The position numbers and the translations under genes are program-made. DNA of 64,000 bases from assembly GCA_020002185.1 (NCBI GenBank), contig CM034531.1:84380183-84444182 (forward strand), given 5' to 3'. Below the pieces are notes generated by a model, which was not told where the DNA came from, did no database searches, and saw only the letters and a program-made list of their open reading frames with translations. This DNA is from Paraescarpia echinospica. Lineage: Eukaryota; Annelida; Polychaeta; Sabellida; Siboglinidae. This document shows, piece by piece, positions 22,551 through 34,039 of the stretch (its first letter is position 1; each line of letters begins with the position of its first letter).

Positions 22551-23484
22551 TACTAATCCAGCAGCATAGCTCCCAGGGCAACAGCGTAGTCTCTCTTCCA
22601 GTTGACACGGAATTGTTCGGGATCGACAGGTAAATCCACGACGCATTCGGCGATCAAATGTCAGAATTCAACTACTAGCGATCCGGAGTCGTACGGCGGG
22701 AGATACGAGGACGTCGCCATGAGCGTTTGGCGCATGAGCCGGTCTTCGTTCATTCTGCTGACATGGCCTTGCCACCACCGTCTTCGCGTACTTGATAACT
22801 TTTGGTCATTCGTACGGGGCTTCCGTTATTCGACAAAGCCAATGAAGCAGCGTCATTGAAATCTTCATCATTTGATGGCAGACGAACAAACAATTTATAA
22901 AGATTAAACAAACGATAAAATCCAATACATTATTCGCATATCTGTCTATATATATATATTCAATGGCATAGTCATCTGGGCATCTCGGTGCAGATAGTTA
23001 GAGCGTTTAAATTGCGATGATCCAGGAACTCGGCAACACAATCGATTGTTGTGTATCAATGGTATTTCAATGACAGTTCGATAAAATATGGCCAGGAGAG
23101 ATTGTTTGAAGTCATAGGCTATACATTATTACGTACAGTTGCACAGTACAGAATTAGCTCGGCTTCCAGTTGCAGTAGCATAGAAGACATTATTGCTACC
23201 ATTTTATGTGTATGACATGTGAAGGTAATAGCTCAAACTCGCATAGCTATGAACAGTCGCAGATCGTCGAACGGAAAACAAAAACGCCCATAAACGGATA
23301 ACATAACGATACATTTGTTCCTGTCAATAAATCATTAGACTTTCTTTATTGTTATAGTGATTGTTTTGGTATGTGACTTGGAAGAACGATTGGTCGCATT
23401 TGCGAGGGGATGCGTCGTTTCGCTAACAGTCGCAATCATTTTATTCATCCCATGTGGACATGTATAGGTAAAACCCCCAGATTG

Positions 23485-23925
23485 CAGGGGTCAGCACACT
23501 GATAGTTTTCCCATTGGCGACCATGTTAACGTTTTGTCTGATTGTAAGAAAACGTGACCTGGAAACTGTATTAAACTTCTCACCTGCCGTTGTCATCATC
23601 TCATTGACATGCTGGTCGAGTTTAGTCAAATTCTAATATTTCTAGCTCTTACCAAATGCCTGTATGTATGACAACCGTCAATATTTACAAATGGATGCAG
23701 GCAGTAATCCGGCTAAAGTGTCAACTAGCCAAGTTGCTGCCAAATACCCTTCCGCTTAGTAAAATCAGCTAAAAAGACACCATTTTACTGTCAACAGCTT
23801 TTACAATCACATCTAGAAATCTGACTACTCAAATGCACTTATGTCAGAGCAAGTGAATATTGTTAAAAAATCATTTCTAAAAAATATACTGCACTTTTTT
23901 TCGTCTGTAACCAAGCAGGAAGTCT
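23485..23925 (-). other. 440-bp insertion specific to copy 2, with a coding-like stretch
   Basis: Copies 1 and 3 run directly from the ...aaaccccca.gattgca segment into ...gcgacaacat; copy 2 has about 440 bp in between. On the minus strand at about 23630-23490 there is an open stretch starting NLTKLDQHVNEMMTTAGEKF, preceded by an AG and containing a GCAGgtgagaag donor-like site. This could be a captured exon or a non-autonomous transposon. No family is recognised. Confidence 0.5.
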
Positions 23926-23939
23926 GCGCGACAACATGG

Positions 23940-24420
23940 GAAACAGCAGCGGCGGCGGCGGCGGCAACAGAAGCAGCCGCAGCAGCCGCAACAGCAGCAG
24001 CTGCAACTACAACAACAGCAGAGGCGGCGGCAACAACAAAAATAACAACAACTGCAACATACACAACAAAAAGAACAATCTTTATTATCCAATACCATGC
24101 AAAGGTATAAGAGACATCACAACTGTACCTGCCGTTGCAGTAGTAAACCATCAAGTACTTAGAGAATCACGTTTTCCCTCCTTACCTCACTCACCCTCCA
24201 ACACTCATCCTCTCCCTTCTTCTCTCCCTCCCTCCCTCCCTCCCTCCCTCCCTCCCTCCCTCCCTCCCTCCCTCCCTAACTATCTACCTCCCTCCCTCAC
24301 TCTCTCCTTCCGTTCCGCCCCTCCTTCCGCGCCTCCTTCCGCGCCTCCTTCCGCCCCTCCTTCCGGCCCTCTTTCCGCCCCTCCTTCCGTCCCTCCTTCC
24401 CTCCCATCCTCTCTCCCTCC
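23940..24420. repeat. Triplet and pyrimidine tracts, copy 2
   Basis: Triplet tract at about 23940-24060 and CCCT-type tract at about 24190-24420, homologous to 5795-6440 but shorter. On the minus strand the second is GGGA-rich and lies downstream of the copy 2 channel gene. Confidence 0.9.
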
Positions 24421-24552
24421 CTCCTTGACTCGTTGCCTCCCGTCCTTCGTCATTCCTTGACCATTACTAATACCACAACACAAGGCTAAGCGTCTTCTCA
24501 AGTGAATAGTCTAGTACTCTAGGCGTACAAGAGCGAACAAATATATTACACT

Positions 24553-26367
24553 TCACATTTGGTTTAAAAAAAAATTCGGAGCATTTACAGCCGTATCCTT
24601 GCACGGGAGTAAAACCCGCACTAGGTAGATGCGGCCGCGGTCGTAATTGAAATGACTCCGTTGCATGGCGCGGTAGTAGGGCGCCACCAGGCGATCAATG
24701 CGAGACTCAATGGCTAGTGCGACGGAGAGTCGCTGAAGGCGTTCGATGATCGGTCGGTGCAGTGCCACCTCGGACAAGGCGCTCGACATGATGGCGATGA
24801 GGAAGTTGATGAGCAAGATGGCCACCATGAACATATAGACGAAGTGCTGCACGTACATCCAGTCCGGGTAACGTAGTCCCAGTTCTGCCGGGTTGACGAG
24901 GTTGAGCATGATGGCGAACGTTGAGTAGGTGGCGCGCTGTATGGTGACGAACTCCTCGCCGCACGTCTCTCGTTCGCTCGTGTTGACGGTGACGAAGAAA
25001 GCGTGGCAGGAGGCGAAGAAGAAGATGGAGTAGACGACGCTGAAGTTGAACATCTGTCGCATCATCCGCTGGATGGCGACGACGAAGTATCCGATAGACG
25101 GCGCCAACTGTACAAAGTACAAGATTGACCAGATGGACAGCGGAATGCAGGCGACCCGCACTCCTGTAGAGAACGAGTAGCTCGTCTCGTCAATAACCTT
25201 CTGTACGGAGGCGACGGCCAACAAAACCGCCAACATCTGTTGACTGCGAAGATAATACAAGGAACATGCGACCAGTTTCTTCTTCTTGCCGTCGACCGTC
25301 TTGCCCATCGGCCCTGCCCGGCGCGACATCCACCTGGGAGATTTCACATACCCAATGAAATCCCAGAGTAATATCAGCATACTGTGGACGACGATGTAAT
25401 AGGCGAGGATTCGTCGCTGCATCTTCGACAGGCTGAACGGACTTACGAACTCACACAGCCGGTATTCAGGCGGGGTGGACAGGTTGGTGGTGTTTGTGGC
25501 GCTGGACGCATTCCCGACGGCAGACATTTGGTTGAAGGTGCTGATATCGAGGGCGTAGTATGCAAGTAAGTGCGTCAGCCGCAGAAGCGCCCATAGTAAT
25601 ATCACAGGCCGATTGACGGAAACCTTAACTGAGATCCACTCCCCAAACGGCTCGTTGAAGAACACCTGTCTGACGTGAGAGTGCGATAACTTCCGCTCGT
25701 CCAACGTCACCAGGAATCGCACTGGCGACACCTGGCGGCGGTTGTCGGCATCGAAGCTCTCGTATTCGGTGACGTCATACCACTGGTAGATGCTAAGACC
25801 GCGCACAAGCTGTCGGATGAGGTACACGCCTTCCGTTTCCATGATGGCTTGCACGAAGTGTAGAGTGCCATGCTGCGAGGCGGCTTCCAGCGGTCGCAGT
25901 CCGTTGTTGCTTTCCGACAGAAGGAGATTTCTCCTGGTCTGTAGATCCGTTAGCCGCATGATCTCTCGATACGATATCACGAAGCGCTCCTCGAACGATT
26001 CGTCGTAGAACGCCACGAATATCAGCTGATGAACAAGGTTGTGACCGGAAGCGTCCTGTGCTGTCACGTGCACGCCGTGTTCAATGAGAACGCGCAGCAC
26101 ACGGAGAGAACCGGAAAGTGCGCACAGTGCTAGCGGCTTGTTGGGCCGCCCCCCGACGGCGTATTTATTGTAACGAAGTAATTCATCGTCCTGGTAGTGG
26201 AACGAGCCGTTCAGCAGAAGCCAACGTTGAGTTTCATCCGCAGCCGTGAGGACGTTTTCTACTTGGTCAGCGTTGTCGCTCATGATCGCCGTCAACCAGT
26301 GTTGGTAGACGTCGACGGGCAACAGGTTATTCTCCGTAGTCACTTCCGGTTCTTGCGATACAGACAT
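24553..26367 (-). CDS. TRP-like ankyrin-repeat ion channel, copy 2 (604 aa, single exon)
   Basis: Paralogue (or unmerged allele) of the gene at 6565-8376, with the same domains: about three ankyrin-type repeats, S1-S6, a pore region with NLVNPAELG, and a TRP-like S6. I count about 34 amino-acid differences plus a one-residue insertion near the end (about 94 % identity). Seven differences fall in a 26-residue part of the S1-S2 extracellular loop and about twelve in the last 50 residues; the S2-S4 core is almost unchanged. The loop has sequons NAS, NTT and NLS, whereas copy 1 has NAT and NTT. The start ATG at 26367 has no in-frame GTG three codons upstream, which fixes the shared start. An intact frame in both copies suggests both are or recently were functional. 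Confidence 0.88.
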   Translation of the reverse strand: MSVSQEPEVTTENNLLPVDVYQHWLTAIMSDNADQVENVLTAADETQRWLLLNGSFHYQDDELLRYNKYAVGGRPNKPLALCALSGSLRVLRVLIEHGVHVTAQDASGHNLVHQLIFVAFYDESFEERFVISYREIMRLTDLQTRRNLLLSESNNGLRPLEAASQHGTLHFVQAIMETEGVYLIRQLVRGLSIYQWYDVTEYESFDADNRRQVSPVRFLVTLDERKLSHSHVRQVFFNEPFGEWISVKVSVNRPVILLWALLRLTHLLAYYALDISTFNQMSAVGNASSATNTTNLSTPPEYRLCEFVSPFSLSKMQRRILAYYIVVHSMLILLWDFIGYVKSPRWMSRRAGPMGKTVDGKKKKLVACSLYYLRSQQMLAVLLAVASVQKVIDETSYSFSTGVRVACIPLSIWSILYFVQLAPSIGYFVVAIQRMMRQMFNFSVVYSIFFFASCHAFFVTVNTSERETCGEEFVTIQRATYSTFAIMLNLVNPAELGLRYPDWMYVQHFVYMFMVAILLINFLIAIMSSALSEVALHRPIIERLQRLSVALAIESRIDRLVAPYYRAMQRSHFNYDRGRIYLVRVLLPCKDTAVNAPNFFLNQM

Positions 26368-28452
26368 TACTGAGATGACTGGTAGTATATATTACGTCTG
26401 GTGGAATGCGTTGCGGCAAGAACTCGCGCTTGCGAATCAGAGCCAAAGAGCAGGTGCTTGTTAACTTGTAAATTACACTTTTTTATAGTACTGACATCAG
26501 CAGTTCATCCGTCTTCGCACCGGGCGGCAGGTGATTAGATTCCTGGGATGGGCGATTGCCTGCCAGCTGAAAGTAAGTGATGTAAAATAATTACTATAAT
26601 TTAACATCAAGACGTGCAACGCCATCAATATTACTAATGTGTTTTTCGGCGTAAGTTAAGTTGTTCTTTGTTTCATCTTTCCAAAATATGTGTTATAAAC
26701 TATAAAGAAAAGGAAGATCTTTGCTTTTTTGTACAACATGTTTAAATAACATGTTTTGAATGATTAAATAAATTAATTAATAAAATATACACAGAGCCGA
26801 GTAGTCCTGTCGTTCTTTTTTAATTACGTGTAACTTTTAATTGTGGCTACAGAATGGAAATAGTCTTATTTTGTTAACAGTTTTAATTTTTTTGTAATGA
26901 GTACACATTGCTTTACGGTTCCACAAAGTGCTATCTCCACATCCTGAAGAAAATGATAGCACATTTATCTTTGACTTATCTTGATACTAACGACGAAGCC
27001 TTTTGTGATTAGCCAATCGAAATATTCCGCGAATCCGACGTCATCGTACAATTAGTCTTTCTTTCCCTGTATTCACCTTTCAATGTTGTTGAAGAATGAC
27101 CGGCTTTTATCCATGCTCCACCATCAATAACGCACATCCACTGCAACACATATCGTGTCCGAGTGAAACTGGAAAACACATCCACGTTTCAATGTCAACA
27201 ACATGCTGAAATCATTAATACCCATTACCTACATAAATATTTTATACGGTGCTTTAAATACCGATACGTACTTTACACACATCGACGAGCGGAGACCACA
27301 GCGCGTGTCTGTTTACCCGCTGGTGACAGTCCTGGAAAATGGATGTCTGCATGTCATATTTCTGAAATAATTACTTATCGCTGTTGCTGATTATATATAA
27401 TTTAGCTTTGTGATTAATTATTATCAACAATTGATGCATTTAATCAATAGCGTGTTTACGTAGGAAGTACGTTTGTCCTATGCACGTCTGTGTGTAAATA
27501 TTCATATGCCCACATGCATTCGCCCGTTCTAGACGATATACGTATGTCGTACGTATAGGTCATCGTGCCCTTTGCAAAAGTATATGGGTTTAGTGGGATT
27601 TTCACATTTATATAGCTACGTACGTGTAAGGAAAGGTCACACGGTTTGCTGATATGTTGTTTGAAGACACCAACTGTTACGGCAATTTTACAGTATGTGT
27701 CGAGAGGGAAATGTTTGTTTTACGATGGTGACATTGTCAAGTTTACCATGGCATTTCTAATGCACCATCGCGATCTTACATCCACGGATTATTAGCACCA
27801 TTGGTGTATTAGACCACCATTCTGTTATATTTACCTCCTAGGTAGATCCTTACCTACAGCTTTTCGTTTGGGAATTTAGCGCATTATTTCTCACTAATCT
27901 CACACCTAGTTTCGTTTTCTACGACATTCCGCGTTTATTTCTCCAGATCATACACTGCAACGCCATCATTTTTTTTACAAGTTATGAATGACGTTATTTA
28001 AAACGAATAATCATTAACGACGGTTTTCCACCAAACTCTGCATGGAATATATGTTTTTGGTCGTTGCCGTAATAATATAATTAACTATAGCTTACCCCCA
28101 CGCTTGCAGTAACATACCAAGGACATCAGTTGTTACTACTAGAGTATTTTTTTTTTAAATCTTCTCCCAGTGGCGCCATACAAAGAGGTGAGTGCACCTC
28201 AGAGCCTCAGACGAGATGCACCTAGAATAATCGAAAGTTAGCTTTATTATTCTATTTATTCTGCCAATTGTTCGAAATGCTAGTCTGGTATAGTGAGTAT
28301 GATACCACGGCGCCCTTATCTGATGAACAAATAACTTCTTAGTGATGTTATGTAAATCCTTCGTATTTCTCTGAGTTGCTGCAGCAGCTGCAAATATGAA
28401 CATATAACTAAAATAGAACAGTTTATTGCTGAACATTCTTCAGGATAGTTCA
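26368..28452. other. Gene-free flank of the channel gene within copy 2
   Basis: Homologous to 8377-10460. No gene is supported. The ORF at 28155-28436 minus (also at 10163-10444) is unrecognised. Confidence 0.6.
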
Positions 28453-29170
28453 TTTCTATGCAAATTGGTTCTTTTAGACATATCCAATAAGTGAATTATT
28501 TTACACTGTATAGGCTTTCGTCGGTAGAGCACACCAAAACATTCATTACCTGTTACGCACAACGTCATCTTACATATGAAATAGTTCGCTCACTGAGGGT
28601 ACAACGAGTAATGAAGAAGTATGGGGTAGCACTAGCCATGCGTCACCACACCATCCTCAGTCTCCTGTTAATAAACCCCAAGGACAAAGTGGAGCCAGAA
28701 GAACACTGCGAACTGGTGTATCAAATGCCACGCATGAACCGTGGTGCTGACTATATTGGGATGACGAGAAGATTGTTCGAAACGAGACTTGAGGAACATA
28801 GAAAAGATGTTGACAACACAAGGAAAGAGAAATTCAGGAAGAGTGAGAACATAGATCAATACCGACCTTCAACGAATCTGTCTTCATAGACCACGCATCA
28901 ACAAGAAATCATATCACAAACTGGGAGAGAGCGAAAATAGTGGACAAGGAAGCCAACAGAAGAACACGATAAATAAAAGAAGCCATATGGATCAGAAATG
29001 CCTGGAAACCAATCAACCGAGACGAGTGGAAATACGAACTATATCACATGTACTATGACGTCATATGTCACTTGTACTGAATAATTTGGTGTGCTAAACC
29101 AACGAAAGCCTCTACATGGAAAAACAAATCACGTATTGGATAAGTCAAAAAGAACTAATTTGCATAGAAA
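28453..29170 (+). mobile_element. Penelope-like element with inverted terminal repeats, copy 2
   Basis: Near-identical to 10461-11178, with the same inverted ends, the same endonuclease remnant and the same frame breaks. It was therefore present and already decayed before the duplication (or before conversion between the copies). Confidence 0.7.
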
Positions 29171-29304
29171 AGTCTATGTTTCTAACAAATGTTATATCGG
29201 TAATTAAATTTGATTCGATGTGATGTTGGTTGGTTTCCTCATTGTTACCATACTGTCATCTCTCCTCTATGATACATTGTAATCCAGTAGTATAATCTGA
29301 GTGA

Positions 29305-29656
29305 GTGGGGCGGATCCTGAGAGGGTAGTGTAGTAATGTCCGAAACCTCCAATTGCAACCCCTGATGCTCACTGAAAACCCACTGGCGGCCGAACCAAAT
29401 TAATTTTGGGTGGGCTGAGCCAGAGCTTCAGACGTCGCAGTCGGATTTTGACACGTTATTTCGGGGATGTTATTGAAGATTTCTCGCAGGAGCGGAGTTG
29501 AACAAATTCTGCTCTCGCCACTTGGAAAATGTTTGTGACGACATTCACAATTTCAGAACAACTAGGAGATCATGTAATGTGGGCAAAAGGATGTGGCCAA
29601 ATTCCAAAGTCTAGGAGGGGCACGTGCTCCCCAGACCCTCCTGGATCCACCTGTGG
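29305..29656. mobile_element. Possible small non-autonomous DNA transposon
   Basis: The left end gtggggcggatcctgagagg and right end ccctcctggatccacctgtg are roughly inverted copies of each other, enclosing about 350 bp with no ORF. GGCGGATCC-type termini are common in non-autonomous DNA elements of invertebrates. Target duplications are not clear. From 29657 to 30490 nothing else is recognised. Confidence 0.3.
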
Positions 29657-30494
29657 TGAAAGATAATGATGGTGACGTTACATCATATCTATGCACGGTT
29701 ACATGCAATGACTCAACAGGCCAGTTTGTCATATGTAGACCCAGCCACATACAACACACATAAGCCGAGCGGTTGTAGCCGTTGGAGGTTATAAAGAGTT
29801 AAGTGTCTTTTGGGCCCTGTCGTTTTCTGCACTGTCGTTTTGTGGCTTCCATTAATGTACAATTAGTTGACTATAAGAGCTACTTGCATCAATTATTTTC
29901 CCATATCATGTTAGCGGCAACCTTGGCTTACCTTTTTTCAATTTGCTCGTCTTCTCTCTCGTATAGTCTGTTCAGTAGTTTTGATTTCAGCATACCATTT
30001 ATCACATCTCTTTACCCACACTTCCGTTTAGCAATTTGCATGCATTTGATTTGTATTTATTCTTGTGAACACCCTGGACATTGAACTCTGTCAGCAATTG
30101 TTCAGTTGTCTTTCTGTGATCACAATTTACTTTCTTGGTATAATATGATGTAATAAAATTTATAATATGGATGACACAGTGTAAATTTGTTGTTAGTTAA
30201 CACGAATCGATGCTTTTTCTATACAACACATCAGGAAATGGACAGCAGGTGCTACCTAGCACCTGTATCACGCATTGACCACTGACCACCGGCCAATGAC
30301 CAAGAATGCATATTTTCAACTGGCCACCAATCCTGGCCAAAACCATAGATAATTTCAGACGCGGCCCGCAAAATCAGTATAATCCATATGTATCCATCCT
30401 CGTCGTGAACTATAGCCAATCATTACTCCTTACGACGTATCGAATCAGAATCAGACTACCAGTATTAGCAGTATTATGAAAAGTCACATGTAAT

Positions 30495-31088
30495 TCGTTT
30501 ACCTTTCCATGTCTAAAGAATACGCCGAATGAAGTGGACCAGACAACGCCAGTGAAAGCCCCGATGTCTCATGCCGAGTTCCACACGTTCCTAGACCAAG
30601 TCGGGGACCTCAGTCGGCCGGAGCAGTTCCGTCTGTGCGTCTACCTCGGCGGCATCGAACCGTCCCCACGTAAGGTCGTCTGGAGGCATCTCCGCAACGT
30701 ATACCCGGAAGGCTTGAACGGCCGCGTGCGGTTCGAGTACCGGCGGATGAAATAGGCCGAGTACTACCGGCTGTGCGTGGAGTGGCGAGAACCGTTCCTG
30801 CACGGCAACGCGACGGATGAAGCGCGCGTCATCACGGTGGTGGTGAAGAAGGACGTGCGCCAGACCGACTGCAGCCACTCGTTTTACGCCGGCGCCGACG
30901 ACAACGCCAACCTCGAGTCACTCTTCAACCTGCTTGTCGCGTTGGCACTAACGCACCCGGACGTGTCCTACTGTCAGAGCATGAGTGATGTCGCGTCGAC
31001 GCTAATCGTTATCCAGAATGACGAAGCCTCTTTCTATGTTTATTTGCTTCCTGGGGGCCTGGGTTTTGCCGCATTATGCCTGCGCTAG
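30495..31088 (+). pseudogene. TBC1D25-like Rab-GAP fragment, processed pseudogene
   Basis: One frame with a single in-frame TAG (30753) encodes a TBC-domain segment: EFHTFLDQVGDLSRPEQFRL, GGIEPSPRKVVWRHLRNVYP, FYAGADDNANLESLF and THPDVSYCQSMSDVAS. This order matches TBC1D25-type GTPase-activating proteins, which act on Rab GTPases in autophagy. It is intron-free and GC-rich in an AT-rich setting, as expected of a retrocopy. The IxxDxxR arginine-finger position reads VKKDVRQTD, so the finger Arg appears replaced by Gln, and the YCQG motif is YCQS. Similarity stops after VIQNDEA. Non-functional. Confidence 0.7.
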
Positions 31089-31159
31089 AGTGGCGTGTCC
31101 CCTAGACTTGTTGAATGGGCCAAGGTAGACTTGTTGGCCTTGACCTTCGAAAATTCTGA

Positions 31160-32180
31160 ACGCCTCCGCGACCATTTTTGACAGCACCCCACACCACCGC
31201 CATCCCCGTCTTCCGATGTCATCAGTTGAGCCAATAGAGCAAAGAAGCTGATGTTACGGCGGAGCTGCGGCAAAACATTAAGTTTTCAACATCGTCTTCC
31301 GGTGTTATGATCCGACAGCGCGACAAGCCTACTAAATATGAATTTTGGTTCGGCCACCAGGGTTCTTTGCCGACCGTCAATGGGGGTACAGTTTGCGGTT
31401 TGTGCCAGGTTTGTGCCACCCTAGACTACCCTCTCTGGCTCCGCCCGTGCTTGGACGACTGTCTTCTGATCTACTAATTGGCGACGTATTTAAGAAAACA
31501 CAACTACAGTTATTTAGAGTTATCTACTTACGTGTTTTATAGGCTCTGTATGTCTAGAAGGCGTTTCTTCTACCTGAGATAACTGAATGATGGTTAATTA
31601 TCCAGATGTTAGCTTATTAATATGCACATACCTTGGACCCATGCAGGCTAGGGGGGCCCACGAAAATATACAAAAATACCCGAGCATATTTTGTGTAAAC
31701 TGAATGTTTCCGAAACCTAGTTAGCAAGACATGATTTGGCCAATGGCGGCCACTGCATACACTTCATTGCTACTTCATTGACCCAATAAGTTTTGCAACT
31801 CCTGGTGTAGGCCTTGTGAGTTTGATTGTTTAACATACATTATAGAGGTGTTATTACATAATTTCCTATAAAGGAAACAAATCTTCAACAGCACTCCCCC
31901 GCGCCTTCAGATGTCATGACTACAGCGCGACACCGTAACAGGTGAGTGATGCTAAAAGCAAAAATCTTCAGCAGCACCCCATTCCCCCGTCTTCCGATGA
32001 CATGATACGACATGATACGATTCGTGCTGAAACCTCGGCTCAGCCCACCCAATATTTATTTTGTTTCGGCGCCAGTAGTATTTTTGGCCATCCTCGAGGG
32101 GGCGCAACTGGAGGTTTGGGGCTCGCCTGAACTATCCTCTCTGGACCCAACCTGGGCTTATCCAGGGCCCACGAAAATGT
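31160..32180. repeat. Mosaic of related small repeat elements
   Basis: Segments such as agcacccc...cccgtcttccgatg..catga (31187, 31973), gggcccacgaaaat (31653, 32167) and ...ctatcctctctggacc/ctccgcc (31426, 32132) recur within the stretch. This indicates two or more copies of a non-autonomous element family with CAG(A/T)GGCGGAT-type ends. No coding sequence. Confidence 0.45.
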
Positions 32181-32185
32181 CGGGT

Positions 32186-32440
32186 GCCTAGAGCCCACGA
32201 ATGTCTTAATCCGCCTCTGGCATTGGAACAACGTTAGCAGTTTTGCCGCGAAGCAGGCGGCTCTATTCCATTATGAGGTATGCGTCCCTAACCCGCGCGA
32301 GATTGTGAACAATGTGGTGGCGCCTTCTAACGGGAAAGACGTATCCTCGATTATCCAGCTTCCAGCTATGTGGCGCCACCATTTTTCGCTCCTATGAGAG
32401 CCGAGACTATCGAGAACCTTTTGCCGTTTCCACTCAACGA
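32186..32440. repeat. Dispersed repeat, partner of 49725-49978
   Basis: About 250 bp shared in the same orientation with 49725-49978 (for example cgaatgtcttaatccgcc, attatgaggtatgcgtcc, tctaacgggaaagacg, ccttttgccgtttccact). The left end inverted reads as a CAGAGGCGGATTAAG-type terminus. From 32441 to 33200 nothing else is recognised. Confidence 0.8.
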
Positions 32441-33206
32441 AAGCGATTAGGTAGCCTGAATCAGGGTAACCAAATAAATTTACTCTCGCGCTGAGTCATT
32501 AAATAAGAGCACAATTTGTTAGTTCATACTAAGCATTCAAACCAATTTTAAACTCCGAATATAGTAATATACTCACACTCACGCACTCACACACCACAAA
32601 CAGATTTTTTGGTAGCAGGTTCATATCCCATAATTGTTAACTTTTCCGAACATATATTTTTGGGTAGCTTTTAGTTTCTGGGGAAAAAAACCTATGTTAA
32701 GCTTAGTTGCGTTATAATATATAGCATTAAACATATTTTAATTGTACATGTCAATACAGACTGATGCAGTCGTCGAAATTAAGTTACAAATGCAGAAATA
32801 ATGAAGATTCACGTTCGGTACAAATGTCGCAGCCCACTTCCGTCGAGTCACAGAAAGGAAGGCTTGGCCGGCGCGGAGCATTTCGGGACCTGTCGGAACG
32901 GGAGGATGTGCTGTAACATAAAATACTGCAGTTGTAAAATAATGCAGTTCTGACCTTTAACGCCATTCTTTGTAAGCTAATGTACATTCGAGCTTACTGC
33001 ATCAAAACGTGATAATTTCCCATAAGTACTTTCTCTGCTACTTATGTCTTGCATGTTTATGCATAATTTGGGTGTTATCTGCGCAAAAAGCCGATAACTA
33101 ATTGTGTCGCGAATCATTTTGAGCTTGCTGCCACGTGGATGATTAATTCTGCAGCCCGAGTATAATGAAACACACAAAAACCGTTGATGTCACACACACA
33201 GTCAAC

Positions 33207-33451
33207 ATGTCAGATTCCGAGGTGAGTTGATTCAAGCATTGGCATCGTAAATTAGGTATTTGTGGACATATGCTATTTTGTAATAAGTGTAGGAAGCGTA
33301 TGTATTGTTTATTAATCCTGCTTCCCAATGCAGTCAGCCGAATAACGTTTCAATTAAGCAAAATTATAATGTTCGCCGACGCGGACGGCTGCGGTCGGTG
33401 TCAGCTGCCGCTGGGACTGTCACTGAGTCTGTCGAACCTCTACTGCAGTAA
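33207..33451 (+). CDS. Tentative two-exon small gene (42 aa)
   Basis: Exon 1 (33207-33221) is ATG followed by four codons (MSDSE) and a consensus donor gtgagt. Exon 2 (33338-33451) follows a pyrimidine-rich stretch ending cag-tcag and stays open to TAA at 33449. The product would continue PNNVSIKQNYNVRRRGRLRS and end TESVEPLLQ; its GC-rich second half stands out from the flanks. Intron 116 bp. No homologue is recognised and the protein is very short, so this may be chance. Confidence 0.25.
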
Positions 33452-34030
33452 CTAGCCTAGCCCTAGGCAAGAGGCTCGCCTTTCTATTTAGTAAAACTGC
33501 AATGTCCAATATTTGACATGTAGTGAACGAAAATGCACACTAACATATCAGTATATGCAACCATGGCAAGAGGATTAACTTGGTCGTGGATGTTATTTGT
33601 TTGCCTATATCTGGGACATGGGTCTGTGTGTCTACGGGTCTTGCCTTTCCACATTCCAGTCAGCCGTTTTGGAAAAGTCCCCGTTTCCCCACTTATTTGA
33701 ACCGAAACATTAAAATGTGAGATTCGTACGTTCACAGACTGTTTCTAATGCTATAGCTACGTTTGTTATTAAACCTGGCTGGCATGTCATCATTCAATGT
33801 AAATGTTTTAGGTTTGTTAAAAAGTACACAATACCGTGTTGCCACGGAATTTTGCGATGCACGAATTTTTGACACCAGCAGATCTGCACTCTAGTATACA
33901 TAAGTTTTTATCCATGAATATATATTTGTTTAATCTAATAATAAATCAGATCAAGTTGCGCTGCTTCATGTGAATTTCACATTTGATAATAATAGTACTC
34001 GATAAAAACAAATTAAACATTTATTTTTGA
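33452..34030. other. Gene-free stretch
   Basis: AT-rich, no recognised feature. Confidence 0.4.
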
Positions 34031-34039
34031 CATGTTATT

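Larger units (their letters stand above)
19694..29236. repeat. Segmental duplication copy 2
   Basis: Same orientation and order as 2937-11228. Extra segments are a LINE at 20872-21831 and an insertion at about 23485-23925. Its right end (about 29236) differs from copy 1, whose next 130 bp are instead shared with copy 3. Confidence 0.95.

Noticed and set aside
32802..32960. Short Cys-containing ORF (KCRSP...CCN)
   Set aside because: No signal peptide or recognisable Cys framework and no splice support.
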